DNA of 64,000 nucleotides, taken from positions 1 to 64,000 of the forward strand of contig JAGHVB010000055.1 in NCBI GenBank assembly GCA_018064525.1, in the 5' to 3' direction. The DNA comes from Candidatus Treponema merdequi. Its GTDB lineage: Bacteria; Spirochaetota; Spirochaetia; Treponematales; Treponemataceae. Below, in pieces: positions 16,048-24,703 of the stretch. Every line of letters starts with the position of its first letter. Position 1 is the stretch's first letter. The position numbers were made by a program, and so were the translations under genes. The notes under the pieces were generated by a model, which was not told the DNA's origin, ran no database searches, and was given only the letters and a program-made list of their open reading frames with translations.

Positions 16048-16959
16048 ATGAAAAGATTTTTGACTTTCGTAGTGACATTTTTTTTGGTAATTTCTGGTTT
16101 AGTCAGCTGCGGTAGTATTGCTGACGATACAATTAAGTTTTCTGTTCTTCAGGGACCCAGCGCGCTTGCTTTCTGTGGAATGATAAACGAAGAGTTTTCT
16201 TTTGAATGTCCTGTCGAAATGAAAGTTGAGCCGTCTCCTGATATTGTTCTTCCGTATTTGATTAAAGGGGAACTTGACGGAACGATTCTCCCTTCTGATA
16301 AAGCAATTTCAATTCTTGAAAAAAATCCTGATCTTTTCGAAATCGTTGCCGTTTGCGGAAAAGGAAATCTTTCGTTTGTAACAAATGATTCATCAATCAG
16401 CAGCCTGTATGATATTGATTTTTCTAAAGATGAAGTTTATCTTCCGAAAGGAAGTACGATTCCTGAAACAATTTTCAGTTTTATCTGCATGGAATCGGCA
16501 ATGTTGAGTTCTGATTTGAAAGTTCACGATAATCTTTCAAATCCAGTTTACAACTATCAGCTCTTTCCGCCAGAAATGATTCAGGCATTTGCTGCAGGTA
16601 AAATTAAATATGCAGTTTTACCGGAACCATTTACAACTCTTGCAAAGCAGAAACTTGGTGACAAGATTTATATTCCGTTTGACATTCAGAAAGGTTATAC
16701 ACATTTTTCAAAAAGAGAAAATTATCCTTTCACTGTTGTAATCTTCAGAAAAGATTTTATCAAACATCATAAAAAACAGTATGAAAAATTTATGACAACA
16801 TGGCAGAAAAGTTTTGACTGGGTAATTTCAAATCCTCACGAAGCAGGAATCAATGCAGAAAAAATGCAGATCGGAATTCCGGCAAACCTATGTGAAGCAG
16901 CGATTCCAGTTTCGGCTCTCTGTGCAGAACGCGAGTTTGATCTTGCGATAACTGAATAG
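16048..16959 (+). CDS. ABC transporter substrate-binding lipoprotein (NitT/TauT-like)
   Basis: A 303-aa binding protein. The signal peptide ends in the lipobox LVSC (Cys21). The body has the NMT1/SsuA-type two-lobe pattern, with a hinge-proximal segment EMIQAFAAGKIKYAVLPEPFTTLA near 172-196 that is typical of nitrate/sulfonate/taurine/thiamine-precursor binders. The substrate cannot be decided. A permease and an ATPase gene follow in order, making a complete importer. The start codon directly follows a promoter-like sequence without a ribosome-binding site. A second in-frame start is not evident. Confidence 0.85.
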   Translation: MKRFLTFVVTFFLVISGLVSCGSIADDTIKFSVLQGPSALAFCGMINEEFSFECPVEMKVEPSPDIVLPYLIKGELDGTILPSDKAISILEKNPDLFEIVAVCGKGNLSFVTNDSSISSLYDIDFSKDEVYLPKGSTIPETIFSFICMESAMLSSDLKVHDNLSNPVYNYQLFPPEMIQAFAAGKIKYAVLPEPFTTLAKQKLGDKIYIPFDIQKGYTHFSKRENYPFTVVIFRKDFIKHHKKQYEKFMTTWQKSFDWVISNPHEAGINAEKMQIGIPANLCEAAIPVSALCAEREFDLAITE

Positions 16960-16968
16960 ATCGCGCGC

Positions 16969-16984
16969 GATGTCAGTAAAGAAG
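16969..16984 (+). repeat. 16-bp dispersed repeat, copy 2
   Basis: Identical to 9344-9359 (GATGTCAGTAAAGAAG). It lies between the binding-protein stop codon and the permease start. Confidence 0.5.
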
Positions 16985-17020
16985 TGATTTTTGTTTTAAC
17001 AAAAGACGGTAAATAAAATT

Positions 17021-17773
17021 ATGAATGAAAAAATTAAGAACAACATTTTCTTTTTCTCAGGAATTGCGGCACTCATAATTATCTGGGCTGTAGTTTCTGC
17101 TTTTGATAAATCGGGTTTCATTCTTCCGTCACCGAAAGCTGTGGTAGTGGAACTTGTGAAGAAAGCTGTTACAAAAGGTTTCTGGATTGATGCTGGTAAT
17201 ACTTTTGTGCGCGTGATTCTTGGATTTCTGCTTGCCTGTGTTCCGGCGTTTGTGTGCGGCGTGTGGTGGGGATTAAAGCCTGGAGCTCATTCATTTTTTA
17301 TTCCTCTTTTGACAGTAATCAAATCGACTCCGGTTGTTTCTGTAGTTCTGCTTTTTATTTTCTGGTTTGGAACTGATCTTGTTCCGATCGTGACCTGTGC
17401 GATTATGACTTTTCCGCAGGTGAGCAGCGCTGTTTATTCGAGCGTTAAAAATTATCCTTCTGATTATTTACTGATGGCAAAAGCTTTTCGTTTGAGTCTG
17501 TCTGCTAAAATAAAATATATGTTTGTTCCGCATGCGAAAAATGCTTTCTTAAGTTCTGCAGGTACTGCGCTTTCTCAGTCGTGGAAAATTGTCTGTGCTG
17601 CAGAGGTCTTGAGCCTTCCGCATTCTGGACTTGGAAGTTCTCTTTTTGCTGCAAAGACGACTGTAGAAGTTGCGGCGATGTTTGCAGATACGATTGCAAT
17701 TATTGTTCTCTGCGGTCTTTGTGACTGGTGCTTCTCGCTCATTGTGAAAAAGTTTTCAAATAGAAGTGTCTGA
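17021..17773 (+). CDS. ABC transporter permease (NitT/TauT-like)
   Basis: A 250-aa inner-membrane permease with about six TM helices and the family features ILPSPKAVVVELV near residue 34, a proline-rich STPVVSVVLLFIFWFG segment, and the EAA-type loop (LLMAKAFRLSLSAKIKYMFVPHA) that contacts the ATPase. The leader is A-rich (GGTAAATAAAATT) and has no Shine-Dalgarno. It is sandwiched between the binding protein and ATPase genes. Confidence 0.9.
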   Translation: MNEKIKNNIFFFSGIAALIIIWAVVSAFDKSGFILPSPKAVVVELVKKAVTKGFWIDAGNTFVRVILGFLLACVPAFVCGVWWGLKPGAHSFFIPLLTVIKSTPVVSVVLLFIFWFGTDLVPIVTCAIMTFPQVSSAVYSSVKNYPSDYLLMAKAFRLSLSAKIKYMFVPHAKNAFLSSAGTALSQSWKIVCAAEVLSLPHSGLGSSLFAAKTTVEVAAMFADTIAIIVLCGLCDWCFSLIVKKFSNRSV

Positions 17774-17797
17774 TTATTAAAGGTGGAATTAATAAAA

Positions 17798-18556
17798 ATG
17801 AAAATCGTAAACTTACATGCAGAATATATCGAAAAAGCAAATACAGCTTCAAACTCAAGTAACGCATCTTCCGAAAGTGCAATACATAATTCCACAAACG
17901 TAAACATAAAAATCGCCGTACAGAATTCCACGGTAAAAATCTTTGAAAACTTTTCGTTCGAAGTTGCTGACGGTTCAACTGTCGCAATACTCGGCGCAAG
18001 CGGAACGGGAAAATCAACTATGCTTTCGTGCATATCGGGACTTGGCGCAGAAAATCTTTCTTATTCTTTTGAAGAAAGTTCTTTTCCGCAGTTCTGTTCG
18101 GTTGATTTTCAGAAGAGTCTTTTGCTGCCTCATCTTTCAATTTTAGAAAATACAGCACTGCCTCTTTACGATATGTACGGTAAAAAAACTGCACTTGAGG
18201 CTGCCGAAAAATATCTTGAAAAAACAGGACTTTCTCAAAAGGCAAAAAGCCTTCCTTCTGAATGTTCCGGCGGAGAATGCGGAAGGGCGGCGCTCGCAAG
18301 AGCTTTTGCCTTTCTTGAAAACTGCTGTCCTGATGATGAAGTTCCGCTTCTTCTTCTGGACGAACCTTTTAAATCACAGGATGTTAAAACAAAAGAAGTT
18401 TTATTAAAATATTTTCTGGAGCTTAAAAATTCATCCAAAAATCAGATTACGACTCTTTTTGTTACGCATTCCGCAGAAGAAGCAGAAAAAGTTTCTGACC
18501 GGATAATTACCCTCGAAGGCCGCCCTGCTTTTATAAAAGATGACCGTAAGAATTAA
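17798..18556 (+). CDS. ABC transporter ATPase (NitT/TauT-like) with an Asn/Ser-rich insert
   Basis: The energy subunit of the importer, 252 aa from the ATG at 17798, with AAAGGTGG upstream; an in-frame GTG at 17783 lies within that site. Walker A is GASGTGKST, the signature is CSGGE (atypical first residue), Walker B is LLLLDEP, and the H-loop is VTHS. Between the first strand (MKIVNLHAEY) and the usual second strand there is an extra segment of about 35 residues rich in Asn and Ser (NTASNSSNASSESAIHNST), absent from typical family members. A hairpin terminator follows. Confidence 0.88.
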   Translation: MKIVNLHAEYIEKANTASNSSNASSESAIHNSTNVNIKIAVQNSTVKIFENFSFEVADGSTVAILGASGTGKSTMLSCISGLGAENLSYSFEESSFPQFCSVDFQKSLLLPHLSILENTALPLYDMYGKKTALEAAEKYLEKTGLSQKAKSLPSECSGGECGRAALARAFAFLENCCPDDEVPLLLLDEPFKSQDVKTKEVLLKYFLELKNSSKNQITTLFVTHSAEEAEKVSDRIITLEGRPAFIKDDRKN

Positions 18557-18579
18557 GCTCCCGGTCAAACTGGAATGTC

Positions 18580-18607
18580 CTGGTATGTAGAAAATACCGG
18601 CATTTTT
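18580..18607 (+). terminator. Probable terminator of the ABC operon
   Basis: CTGGTAT (18580-18586) pairs with ATACCGG (18594-18600), with one G-U pair, followed by CATTTTT. Confidence 0.55.
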
Positions 18608-18686
18608 AAGATTCCGGATTTTGAAATTCCACTTAAAAAAAAATTTGTTTCGGCTTCTAAATATAGAAAATGGGGTTGTTTTAATA

Positions 18687-18722
18687 TATACATACATTGA
18701 AAAACTCTTTATAATAGATTTT
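18687..18722 (+). promoter_or_regulatory. Leaderless-type promoter of parA
   Basis: TATACA (18687-18692), a 17-bp spacer and the perfect -10 TATAAT (18710-18715) end 7 bp before the ATG at 18723. No Shine-Dalgarno is present. Confidence 0.55.
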
Positions 18723-19478
18723 ATGGCTAAAACATTTGTCTTTGTAAATCAGAAAGGAGGGGTTGGTAAAACCACTTCTGCAATTAATATCGGTGCTTAT
18801 ATCGCACTTGCCGGAAAAAAAGTTCTTCTTGTAGATTTTGACTCACAGGGAAATATGTCGAGCGGTGTTGGTGTTTCAAAAGATAAACCGACAGTTTACG
18901 AACTTTTAAGCGGTGAATCAGAACCGGAAGACACAGTTAAACATACAATGATTAAAAATCTTGATGCAATCAGTGCATCAATTGATCTTTCTGGTGCTGC
19001 AATCGAACTTGTTGATCAGGATAAGCGTGAATACTTTCTGCGCGATGCATTAGAGCCATTAAAAGACAAATATGATTATATTCTCATCGACTGTCCTCCA
19101 TCACTTGGAATCTTAACTCTTAACGGACTTGCTGCGGCCGATGCAGTTCTCGTTCCGATGCAGTGTGAATATTTTGCGCTTGAAGGAATTACTCTTCTGC
19201 TTCAGACTGTTAAAAAAGTTCAGAAGAGCATCAATCCTGATCTGGTTATCGGTGGAATTTTCTTTACTATGTACGATTCAAGAACACGTCTTGCTCAGGA
19301 TGTTGTTCTTCAGGTTAAATCATATTTTAAAGAAGTTGTTTTCAACACAATTATTCCAAGAAACATCCGTCTTTCAGAAGCTCCTTCACACGGGCTTCCA
19401 ATCTGTAAATATGATCCTGAATGTGCAGGTGCAAAGAGTTATGAAAAATTAGCAGGTGAGGTAATCAGCCGTGGCTAA
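18723..19478 (+). CDS. parA: Chromosome-partitioning ATPase ParA/Soj
   Basis: A 251-aa ParA ATPase that segregates chromosomes together with ParB. The protein begins MAKTFVFVNQ, with the deviant Walker A KGGVGKTTS at about 10-18, LVDFDSQGN (Walker A') and LIDCPPSLG (Walker B). An open frame upstream to 18621 would add 34 residues unlike the family, so the ATG at 18723 is preferred. That ATG follows a TATAAT box by 7 bp and lacks a Shine-Dalgarno. The stop overlaps the parB start by 8 nt. Confidence 0.95.
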   Translation: MAKTFVFVNQKGGVGKTTSAINIGAYIALAGKKVLLVDFDSQGNMSSGVGVSKDKPTVYELLSGESEPEDTVKHTMIKNLDAISASIDLSGAAIELVDQDKREYFLRDALEPLKDKYDYILIDCPPSLGILTLNGLAAADAVLVPMQCEYFALEGITLLLQTVKKVQKSINPDLVIGGIFFTMYDSRTRLAQDVVLQVKSYFKEVVFNTIIPRNIRLSEAPSHGLPICKYDPECAGAKSYEKLAGEVISRG

Positions 19479-20436
19479 AACTACAAAGAGACTTGGAAAA
19501 GGGCTCGGCGCTTTGATGGCTGAGATTCCTGAAGATGATGTAATCGAAGCAGCTCCAAAAGTATCAGAAAAAAAATCTGCTTCTGTAAAAATTAAAACTC
19601 CTGTTCCTCAGGAACTTCCTGATGGAATTAAAGCTGATGACAATGGAACTTTGTGGATTGATCCTAAAAAACTTAAACCAAATCCACATCAGCCTCGTCA
19701 GACTTTTTCAGAAGAAGCATTAAACGAACTTGCAGATTCAATTCGTGAACACGGCGTTTTACAGCCGATTACTATCGAAGATGCCGGCGACGGAATGTTT
19801 TACATTATCGCCGGAGAACGCAGAACCCGCGCATCTCTTATTGCCGGAATTACAAAAGTTCCTGTTCAGCTTAGAAAATATTCCGAAGAAAAGAAACTTG
19901 AAATTGCCCTTATCGAAAATATTCAGAGAGCAGATCTTAATGCAATCGAAGAAGCTCAGGCATATTATAAGTTGATGGAACTTTCTGGTCTTACACAGGA
20001 TGAAGTTGCCGGACGTGTCGGAAAACAGCGTTCGACTGTAGCAAATGCACTTCGTCTTTTGAAACTCCCGGAAGATATGCAGAATTCTCTTATGACAGGT
20101 CAGATTACTGCAGGTCACGCAAGAGCAATCCTTTCTGTAGAAAATGCAGCTAACCAGCGTACTCTCTTTGGAAAAATCGTAGGTGAAACTCTTTCTGTAC
20201 GCAAGGCAGAAGAACTTGCAAAGAGTCTTAATGAAGGTCGTGTTCAGAAAAAAGAAAAACCGACAGATGCTAAAAAAGATGACCGCGATCCTGATGTCAT
20301 CAGCATTGAACAGCAGTTTATCAATGCACTTGGAACAAAAGTAACTTTGAAAGGAAATTTAAATACAGGTTCTGTAGTAATCGACTTTTTCTCAAGAAGT
20401 GACCTCGACAGAATATACGATATTTTAACAAAATAA
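19471..20436 (+). CDS. parB: Chromosome-partitioning protein ParB
   Basis: A 321-aa ParB/Spo0J protein, expected to bind parS and slide as a CTP-dependent clamp. The N-terminal KRLGKGLGALMAEI motif contacts ParA. The ParB/sulfiredoxin domain includes NPHQPRQTF, GERRTRAS and ALIENIQRADLNAIEEA. The HTH follows (LTQDEVAGRVGKQRSTVANALRLLKLP), then a C-terminal dimer domain after a Lys-rich linker (255-272). The GTG start has GGTGAGG 9 nt upstream and lies within the parA end. I found no parS-like 16-mer in the window. Confidence 0.95.
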   Translation: MAKTTKRLGKGLGALMAEIPEDDVIEAAPKVSEKKSASVKIKTPVPQELPDGIKADDNGTLWIDPKKLKPNPHQPRQTFSEEALNELADSIREHGVLQPITIEDAGDGMFYIIAGERRTRASLIAGITKVPVQLRKYSEEKKLEIALIENIQRADLNAIEEAQAYYKLMELSGLTQDEVAGRVGKQRSTVANALRLLKLPEDMQNSLMTGQITAGHARAILSVENAANQRTLFGKIVGETLSVRKAEELAKSLNEGRVQKKEKPTDAKKDDRDPDVISIEQQFINALGTKVTLKGNLNTGSVVIDFFSRSDLDRIYDILTK

Positions 20437-20477
20437 TCTGGATTGCAATAAAAAATTTTGACAAAGTAACATAAATA

Positions 20478-20538
20478 AAAAATCCCGGATGGTTGTAACA
20501 GTTTTTAATTGAACTGCTTTACTGTCCGGGATTTTTTT
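20478..20538 (+). terminator. Terminator of parAB
   Basis: AAATCCCGGA (20480-20489) pairs with TCCGGGATTT (20525-20534), with an inner CAGTT/AACTG hairpin, then a T-run. Confidence 0.85.
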
Positions 20539-20553
20539 ATGATGATTAAGTTT

Positions 20554-20727
20554 TTATAATTTTTTTAGACATGGTACATACAGATATCTGTAAAAAGTAC
20601 CTTTGATTTCTGTTTCAGATGGAGCATTTTCATAATTAACAGATGTGGATATTTTTACGGCAGATTTGTCACTGTTTACAAGAAATTTATAAGTGATATT
20701 TTTTTCATATTTACCTCTTTGTGGCAA
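20554..20727 (-). CDS. Possible short protein or gene remnant (57 codons)
   Basis: On the minus strand an open frame reads coherently to a TAA, containing NITYKFLVNSDKSAV and GTFYRYLYVPCLKKL. It has no ATG; the only candidate start is the TTG at 20725-20727, with GGGA upstream. It lies 24 nt beyond the diguanylate cyclase stop, on the same strand. It may be a degraded C-terminal fragment of a larger exported protein or a chance frame. Apart from this and the parB terminator I see nothing else in 20437-20751. Confidence 0.25.
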   Translation of the reverse strand: MPQRGKYEKNITYKFLVNSDKSAVKISTSVNYENAPSETEIKGTFYRYLYVPCLKKL

Positions 20728-20751
20728 ATAATCCCGTTAATAACAGTAATT

Positions 20752-22800
20752 TTAAAGTACAATCTGATTTTTTCCGCTCTGTTTTCCTTTGTAAAGATTG
20801 TCGTCGGCTGTTGCAAAAAGTTCCTGCCATGTTATGCCCGGACGGTATACGGCAAATCCCATTGTCGCTGTTATTTTTATTTCTTCATTTTTATAAATTA
20901 AAATATTGTTTTCAATTGTGTGTCTTATTCTTTCTGCTGCGTTATAGGCATTGTTTGGAGTTGTGTTGAATATTACAAGAATTTCTTCTCCACCCCAGCG
21001 GAATGCGTAGTCATTGCTGCTTATTCCATGTGTGATTATTCTGGCAACGGTTTTTAAAACTTCGTCACCGCAGGCGTGACCGTATGTGTCGTTGACTTTT
21101 TTAAAATCATCAAGATCCATAATCATTATGCAGAATGCTGAATTTGATTTTTCTGAATTCCGTTTGCTGCTGTTGTAGCAGGATTGAAGGGTTTTTCTGT
21201 TTAAAAGATGTGTGAGTGCATCAAAATTGATGTAATCTTTAATTTTGGTTACAGCAAGTAAAAGAGATGCACAGAGCGCAAAGAAAATTACGCATATAAA
21301 TACAATGATCCAGAAATATGAATTTATAAAATCCTGTACAGTAAACTGTAAAGCTTTTGCTGCATGCACTGCCAGAATCTGGTTTGCTTCATTTTCTGAA
21401 ATTGTAGAAATTAATTTATTGAAAATTGAAAGTAAAACTAAGTTGTCTCTTTTTATACCAAAAGAAAGATTGCATTCCTGTGGAAGCTGAATATGTTTTA
21501 AATCTTTATATTTTTTATTTTTATAAAGCATGCTTGTAAGTTTATAGGAATTGATGATGGTAACTTTTTCTGTTTCCTGTAAAACTGCAGATATGCATGT
21601 GTCACGGTTTTTGTAATAGTGAATCTGTGCGTCCGGAATTATTTCGTAAATAAAAGAGTCTTCAATATTTGAAGAAGATACGGCAATTGATTCTTTCCAG
21701 TTTGTATCAAGATTGTTTTTATATAAAAGGTCAATCGGTGTTCTTATAACGGTGTCTGTTGGAAAAAATCCTTGAATTTCGCCTTCGTAATAATTATTTA
21801 CAATCGGAAAGATAACATCAATTTCTTCTTTTTTTAACGAGTTTATCATATCGTTGTAAGAACTGAATGAGATGAACTGTGGAACAACTTTTTGTGTTTT
21901 CAATTTTGAAGAAATCAGTTCTATAAAGTCTGTGACAAAACCTTCTGCTTTGAACGTTGTTTCATTTTTGTTGCTGAAAGGAAGGTCGTTGTCCAGATAT
22001 CCGATTTTTAAAACAGGATGTGAAATAAAAAAATCATTTTCCAGATCTGTAAACTGTTTGTTTTTTCCTGTCTGCAGATTGTGTCTGCTCCATAATTCCA
22101 TGAAAAAATCAGGATTGAAATTTCTGATTTCGTTAAAGGCTATTTCAATCTGATTAAGAATGTCAGGTCTGTTTTTATTAACGGCAAGATAAACTTCGAG
22201 AGAAGAAATATAACTTATTGGGATCCAGTCTGGTTTTGCAGTTATGTTCGGGTGAACGATTGCAGAGATTCTGGAATTTTCAAAATCGTCATACATTTTT
22301 TCGTTGGAATCGTAAGCCTTTACTTCTGTGTGCAGGTTATTGAGCGTAAGGAAAATATTGAGTTCGTCTTTTACAGGAGAGTCTGCGTATATTCCGATTT
22401 TTTTATTTTCAAGTGACTGAAAGTTACTGCCTGATATAGTTGTATCATCAGGGCGTTTGTACAGGTAATAACCGACATCTGCCATTTTGTCCTGCGGAAA
22501 TAAAATATATCCGCATTTTTCATCTGTGTATGAAACTTCCGGCAGAATATCAATCTGTCCGTTTTCCAGTTTTGAATACAGTTCTTTATAAGTTCCATAT
22601 ACATATTCAATATTCCAGCCGGTGTACGAAGCGAGTGTCTGAATATAATCATAGGAATACCCGTTTCGAATTTTGTTTTTCTGACTGTATGAAGAAAGTG
22701 CAGCACCTTCTGTCAGATAGCCGGCTTTGACTGTCTGAGCGAAAGTGGTAAAAGCGAATGATAAAAAAATAAAACTGAATAATCTGAAAACTCTCTTCAT
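20752..22800 (-). CDS. Periplasmic-sensor diguanylate cyclase
   Basis: A 682-aa c-di-GMP synthase. A signal peptide (about 1-22, ending TFAQ) precedes two tandem extracellular-solute-binding (SBP_bac_3-like) domains (about 24-250 and 260-490), one TM near residue 500 (FWIIVFICVIFFALCASLLL) and a GGDEF domain. The active-site loop is GGEE (RWGGEEILVIF, near 601-606), a permitted variant. NRKTLQ, DLDDFKKVNDTYGH and TATMGFAVY are typical. The allosteric RxxD site five residues before GGEE is not present (SSND instead), so product inhibition is probably lost. It likely senses a small periplasmic ligand. It is divergent from an HD-GYP phosphodiesterase gene. Confidence 0.92.
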   Translation of the reverse strand: MKRVFRLFSFIFLSFAFTTFAQTVKAGYLTEGAALSSYSQKNKIRNGYSYDYIQTLASYTGWNIEYVYGTYKELYSKLENGQIDILPEVSYTDEKCGYILFPQDKMADVGYYLYKRPDDTTISGSNFQSLENKKIGIYADSPVKDELNIFLTLNNLHTEVKAYDSNEKMYDDFENSRISAIVHPNITAKPDWIPISYISSLEVYLAVNKNRPDILNQIEIAFNEIRNFNPDFFMELWSRHNLQTGKNKQFTDLENDFFISHPVLKIGYLDNDLPFSNKNETTFKAEGFVTDFIELISSKLKTQKVVPQFISFSSYNDMINSLKKEEIDVIFPIVNNYYEGEIQGFFPTDTVIRTPIDLLYKNNLDTNWKESIAVSSSNIEDSFIYEIIPDAQIHYYKNRDTCISAVLQETEKVTIINSYKLTSMLYKNKKYKDLKHIQLPQECNLSFGIKRDNLVLLSIFNKLISTISENEANQILAVHAAKALQFTVQDFINSYFWIIVFICVIFFALCASLLLAVTKIKDYINFDALTHLLNRKTLQSCYNSSKRNSEKSNSAFCIMIMDLDDFKKVNDTYGHACGDEVLKTVARIITHGISSNDYAFRWGGEEILVIFNTTPNNAYNAAERIRHTIENNILIYKNEEIKITATMGFAVYRPGITWQELFATADDNLYKGKQSGKNQIVL

Positions 22801-22884
22801 TTATAATAATTTTAATACTTTTGGTTGTTTTTTTCTAGATATGATGTATAATTGTAATGATAAGTGGGAGAAAGGGTTTATGCT

Positions 22885-24471
22885 ATGGAGAGTGTTAATC
22901 AGAAAGTAGACAGGGAAGCTTTTTGCCGGCAGGAAGCTGTAATTTCAAGTCTCGCAATTGAGTATGATTACGTTGCGTGTGTAAATATGAAAGCACATGA
23001 CGTAATTCTTTATCGTGTAAGTAAATTATTTGAGACATTATACAATGAGATTGATCCCAGTCTTTCAGAAGACGAAAGACTCAGAATGTTCTTTAAGCAG
23101 GTCGTTTATGAAGAAGACTGGCCTGGTTTTCAGCGTTCTGTAGAAGATGAAAAAATCAAATCTGAACTTTCCGTATGCCCATCTTATGAAGTTTTCTTCC
23201 GAATCAAGATTTCAGATGAACTTTATTATTATAAACTCCGTTTTACTGCTTCAGAAGCTGATCCTGACAGTGTAGTTGTAGGTCTTATCAGTTTTGATGA
23301 ACAGACCCGTGCCCAGATTCGTCATAAAGAAGATGCGGATGCACGCTCGCTGATAGAAAAGCAGTTTGAAGTTCTTATTACAGAGCGTACTTCAGAAATT
23401 CAGTCAAAGAATAAGGCTTTAAATCGAATCAACGAAGATATTATTGAACTTTTGGGTGATGTGACAGAAGCCCGCGATGCAGAAAGCGGCCAGCACATCA
23501 GAAGAGTAAAAGGTTTTACACATATTCTTGCAGAACAGGTGATGAGAGACTGGCCTGAATATAAGCTTACACAGAATAAAGTTGAGCTTATTACTTCTGC
23601 CAGCGCTCTTCATGATATCGGTAAGATTACAATTCCAGATGCAATTTTACTAAAACCTGGACGCCTTACCCCTGAAGAATTTGATATAATGAAAATGCAC
23701 AGTATAAACGGCTGTGGTATTTTACAGCGTGCTCCAAAAGACTGGAGTGAAGCTTACCTGACAACCAGCATGGAAATCTGCCGTTCTCACCATGAAAAAT
23801 GGGACGGAAGGGGTTATCCGGACGGGTTAAAAGGAAATCAGATACCAATTTCGGCTCAGATTGTTTCTGTTGCCGATTGTTATGACGCGCTTACAGCAAA
23901 ACGCGTATATAAAGATGCTTTTTCGCCTGATAAAGCCTGTAACATGATTCTTGGAGGAGAATGCGGGGCTTTTTCTGACATGATTTTGCAGTCATTTGAA
24001 AAAAGCAGGGACAAATTTGTAGATTATTTCAACAGGGGTCTTTCCGGACTAAAGACTTCAATTTCGGTTGGAATAAATGCAGAACGCCTTGCAGGGGTCA
24101 GAATTCTTCTTGTAGAAGATAATGAGATGAGCCGTTTGATTGCAAGAGAAATGCTCGAAGGTGAAGGTGCTACAGTAATAGAAGCTAAAACTGGACCAGA
24201 AGCCCTTGATATGTTCAATGCGGTTGTAGCTGGTACGTTTAACGCGATTCTTATGGATGTCATAATGCCTGGAATGAGCGGACCTGATGTCGCTAAGGCA
24301 ATCCGGCAGATAGACAGCCCGCACGCAAGAGCGATTCCGATTATCGCCCTTACATCTTCAACAGATGAAAAAGACGTACGGGACTGCTTCTTGAGCGGTA
24401 TGAATTCTTATCTTACAAAGCCTGTAAAGATTTCTTCTTTAACAGATGCGCTTTTGAGTTTAATCAACTAA
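22885..24471 (+). CDS. HD-GYP phosphodiesterase with C-terminal receiver domain
   Basis: A 528-aa cytoplasmic enzyme predicted to hydrolyse c-di-GMP. The N-terminal 150 residues look like a PAS-type domain, followed by a coiled linker. The HD-GYP domain is intact: His243-Asp244 (ALHDIGKI), LLKPGRLTPEEFDIMKMH, His302-His303, and GRGYP at 308-312. A receiver domain fills about 405-528, with the acceptor Asp458 (LMDVIMPG) and a KP motif near the end. The order HD-GYP then receiver is reversed from the common RpfG layout. The ATG at 22885 has AAAGGG upstream; an in-frame GTG at 22864 is less likely. TATAAT (22848-22853) is a probable -10. Confidence 0.92.
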   Translation: MESVNQKVDREAFCRQEAVISSLAIEYDYVACVNMKAHDVILYRVSKLFETLYNEIDPSLSEDERLRMFFKQVVYEEDWPGFQRSVEDEKIKSELSVCPSYEVFFRIKISDELYYYKLRFTASEADPDSVVVGLISFDEQTRAQIRHKEDADARSLIEKQFEVLITERTSEIQSKNKALNRINEDIIELLGDVTEARDAESGQHIRRVKGFTHILAEQVMRDWPEYKLTQNKVELITSASALHDIGKITIPDAILLKPGRLTPEEFDIMKMHSINGCGILQRAPKDWSEAYLTTSMEICRSHHEKWDGRGYPDGLKGNQIPISAQIVSVADCYDALTAKRVYKDAFSPDKACNMILGGECGAFSDMILQSFEKSRDKFVDYFNRGLSGLKTSISVGINAERLAGVRILLVEDNEMSRLIAREMLEGEGATVIEAKTGPEALDMFNAVVAGTFNAILMDVIMPGMSGPDVAKAIRQIDSPHARAIPIIALTSSTDEKDVRDCFLSGMNSYLTKPVKISSLTDALLSLIN

Positions 24472-24703
24472 CAGATTTTACATTATCATTTGTCTCAATT
24501 AAAGTAAAATTGTCGCATGTTTGATGATTTCCAGACAGGGATGTTATGTTTGGAAAATTAAACATTTTTGATATTTATGCCGAAACTAAAGGTGGAGAAT
24601 TGTTTTAATCTTCGGAACTTCTAGTTTAGGGGTTGTAGATTTTGGAGAATTTGGATAAATTAGACTATGAGAGAGTCTGATTAATCATCCAGGATGAAAA
24701 AGT

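Noticed and set aside
17575-18033. 152-codon open frame on the minus strand
   Set aside because: It lies opposite the ABC permease and ATPase genes, has no supporting ribosome-binding site and no recognisable domain; the + frames carry clear motifs.
18620-20540. parS site or replication origin near parAB
   Set aside because: No 16-bp parS-like palindrome and no cluster of DnaA boxes or dnaA/dnaN genes could be seen here.
20676-20708. Ten-codon minus-strand frame with a good AGAGG site
   Set aside because: It ends after MKKISLINFL; too short to support as a gene without comparative data.
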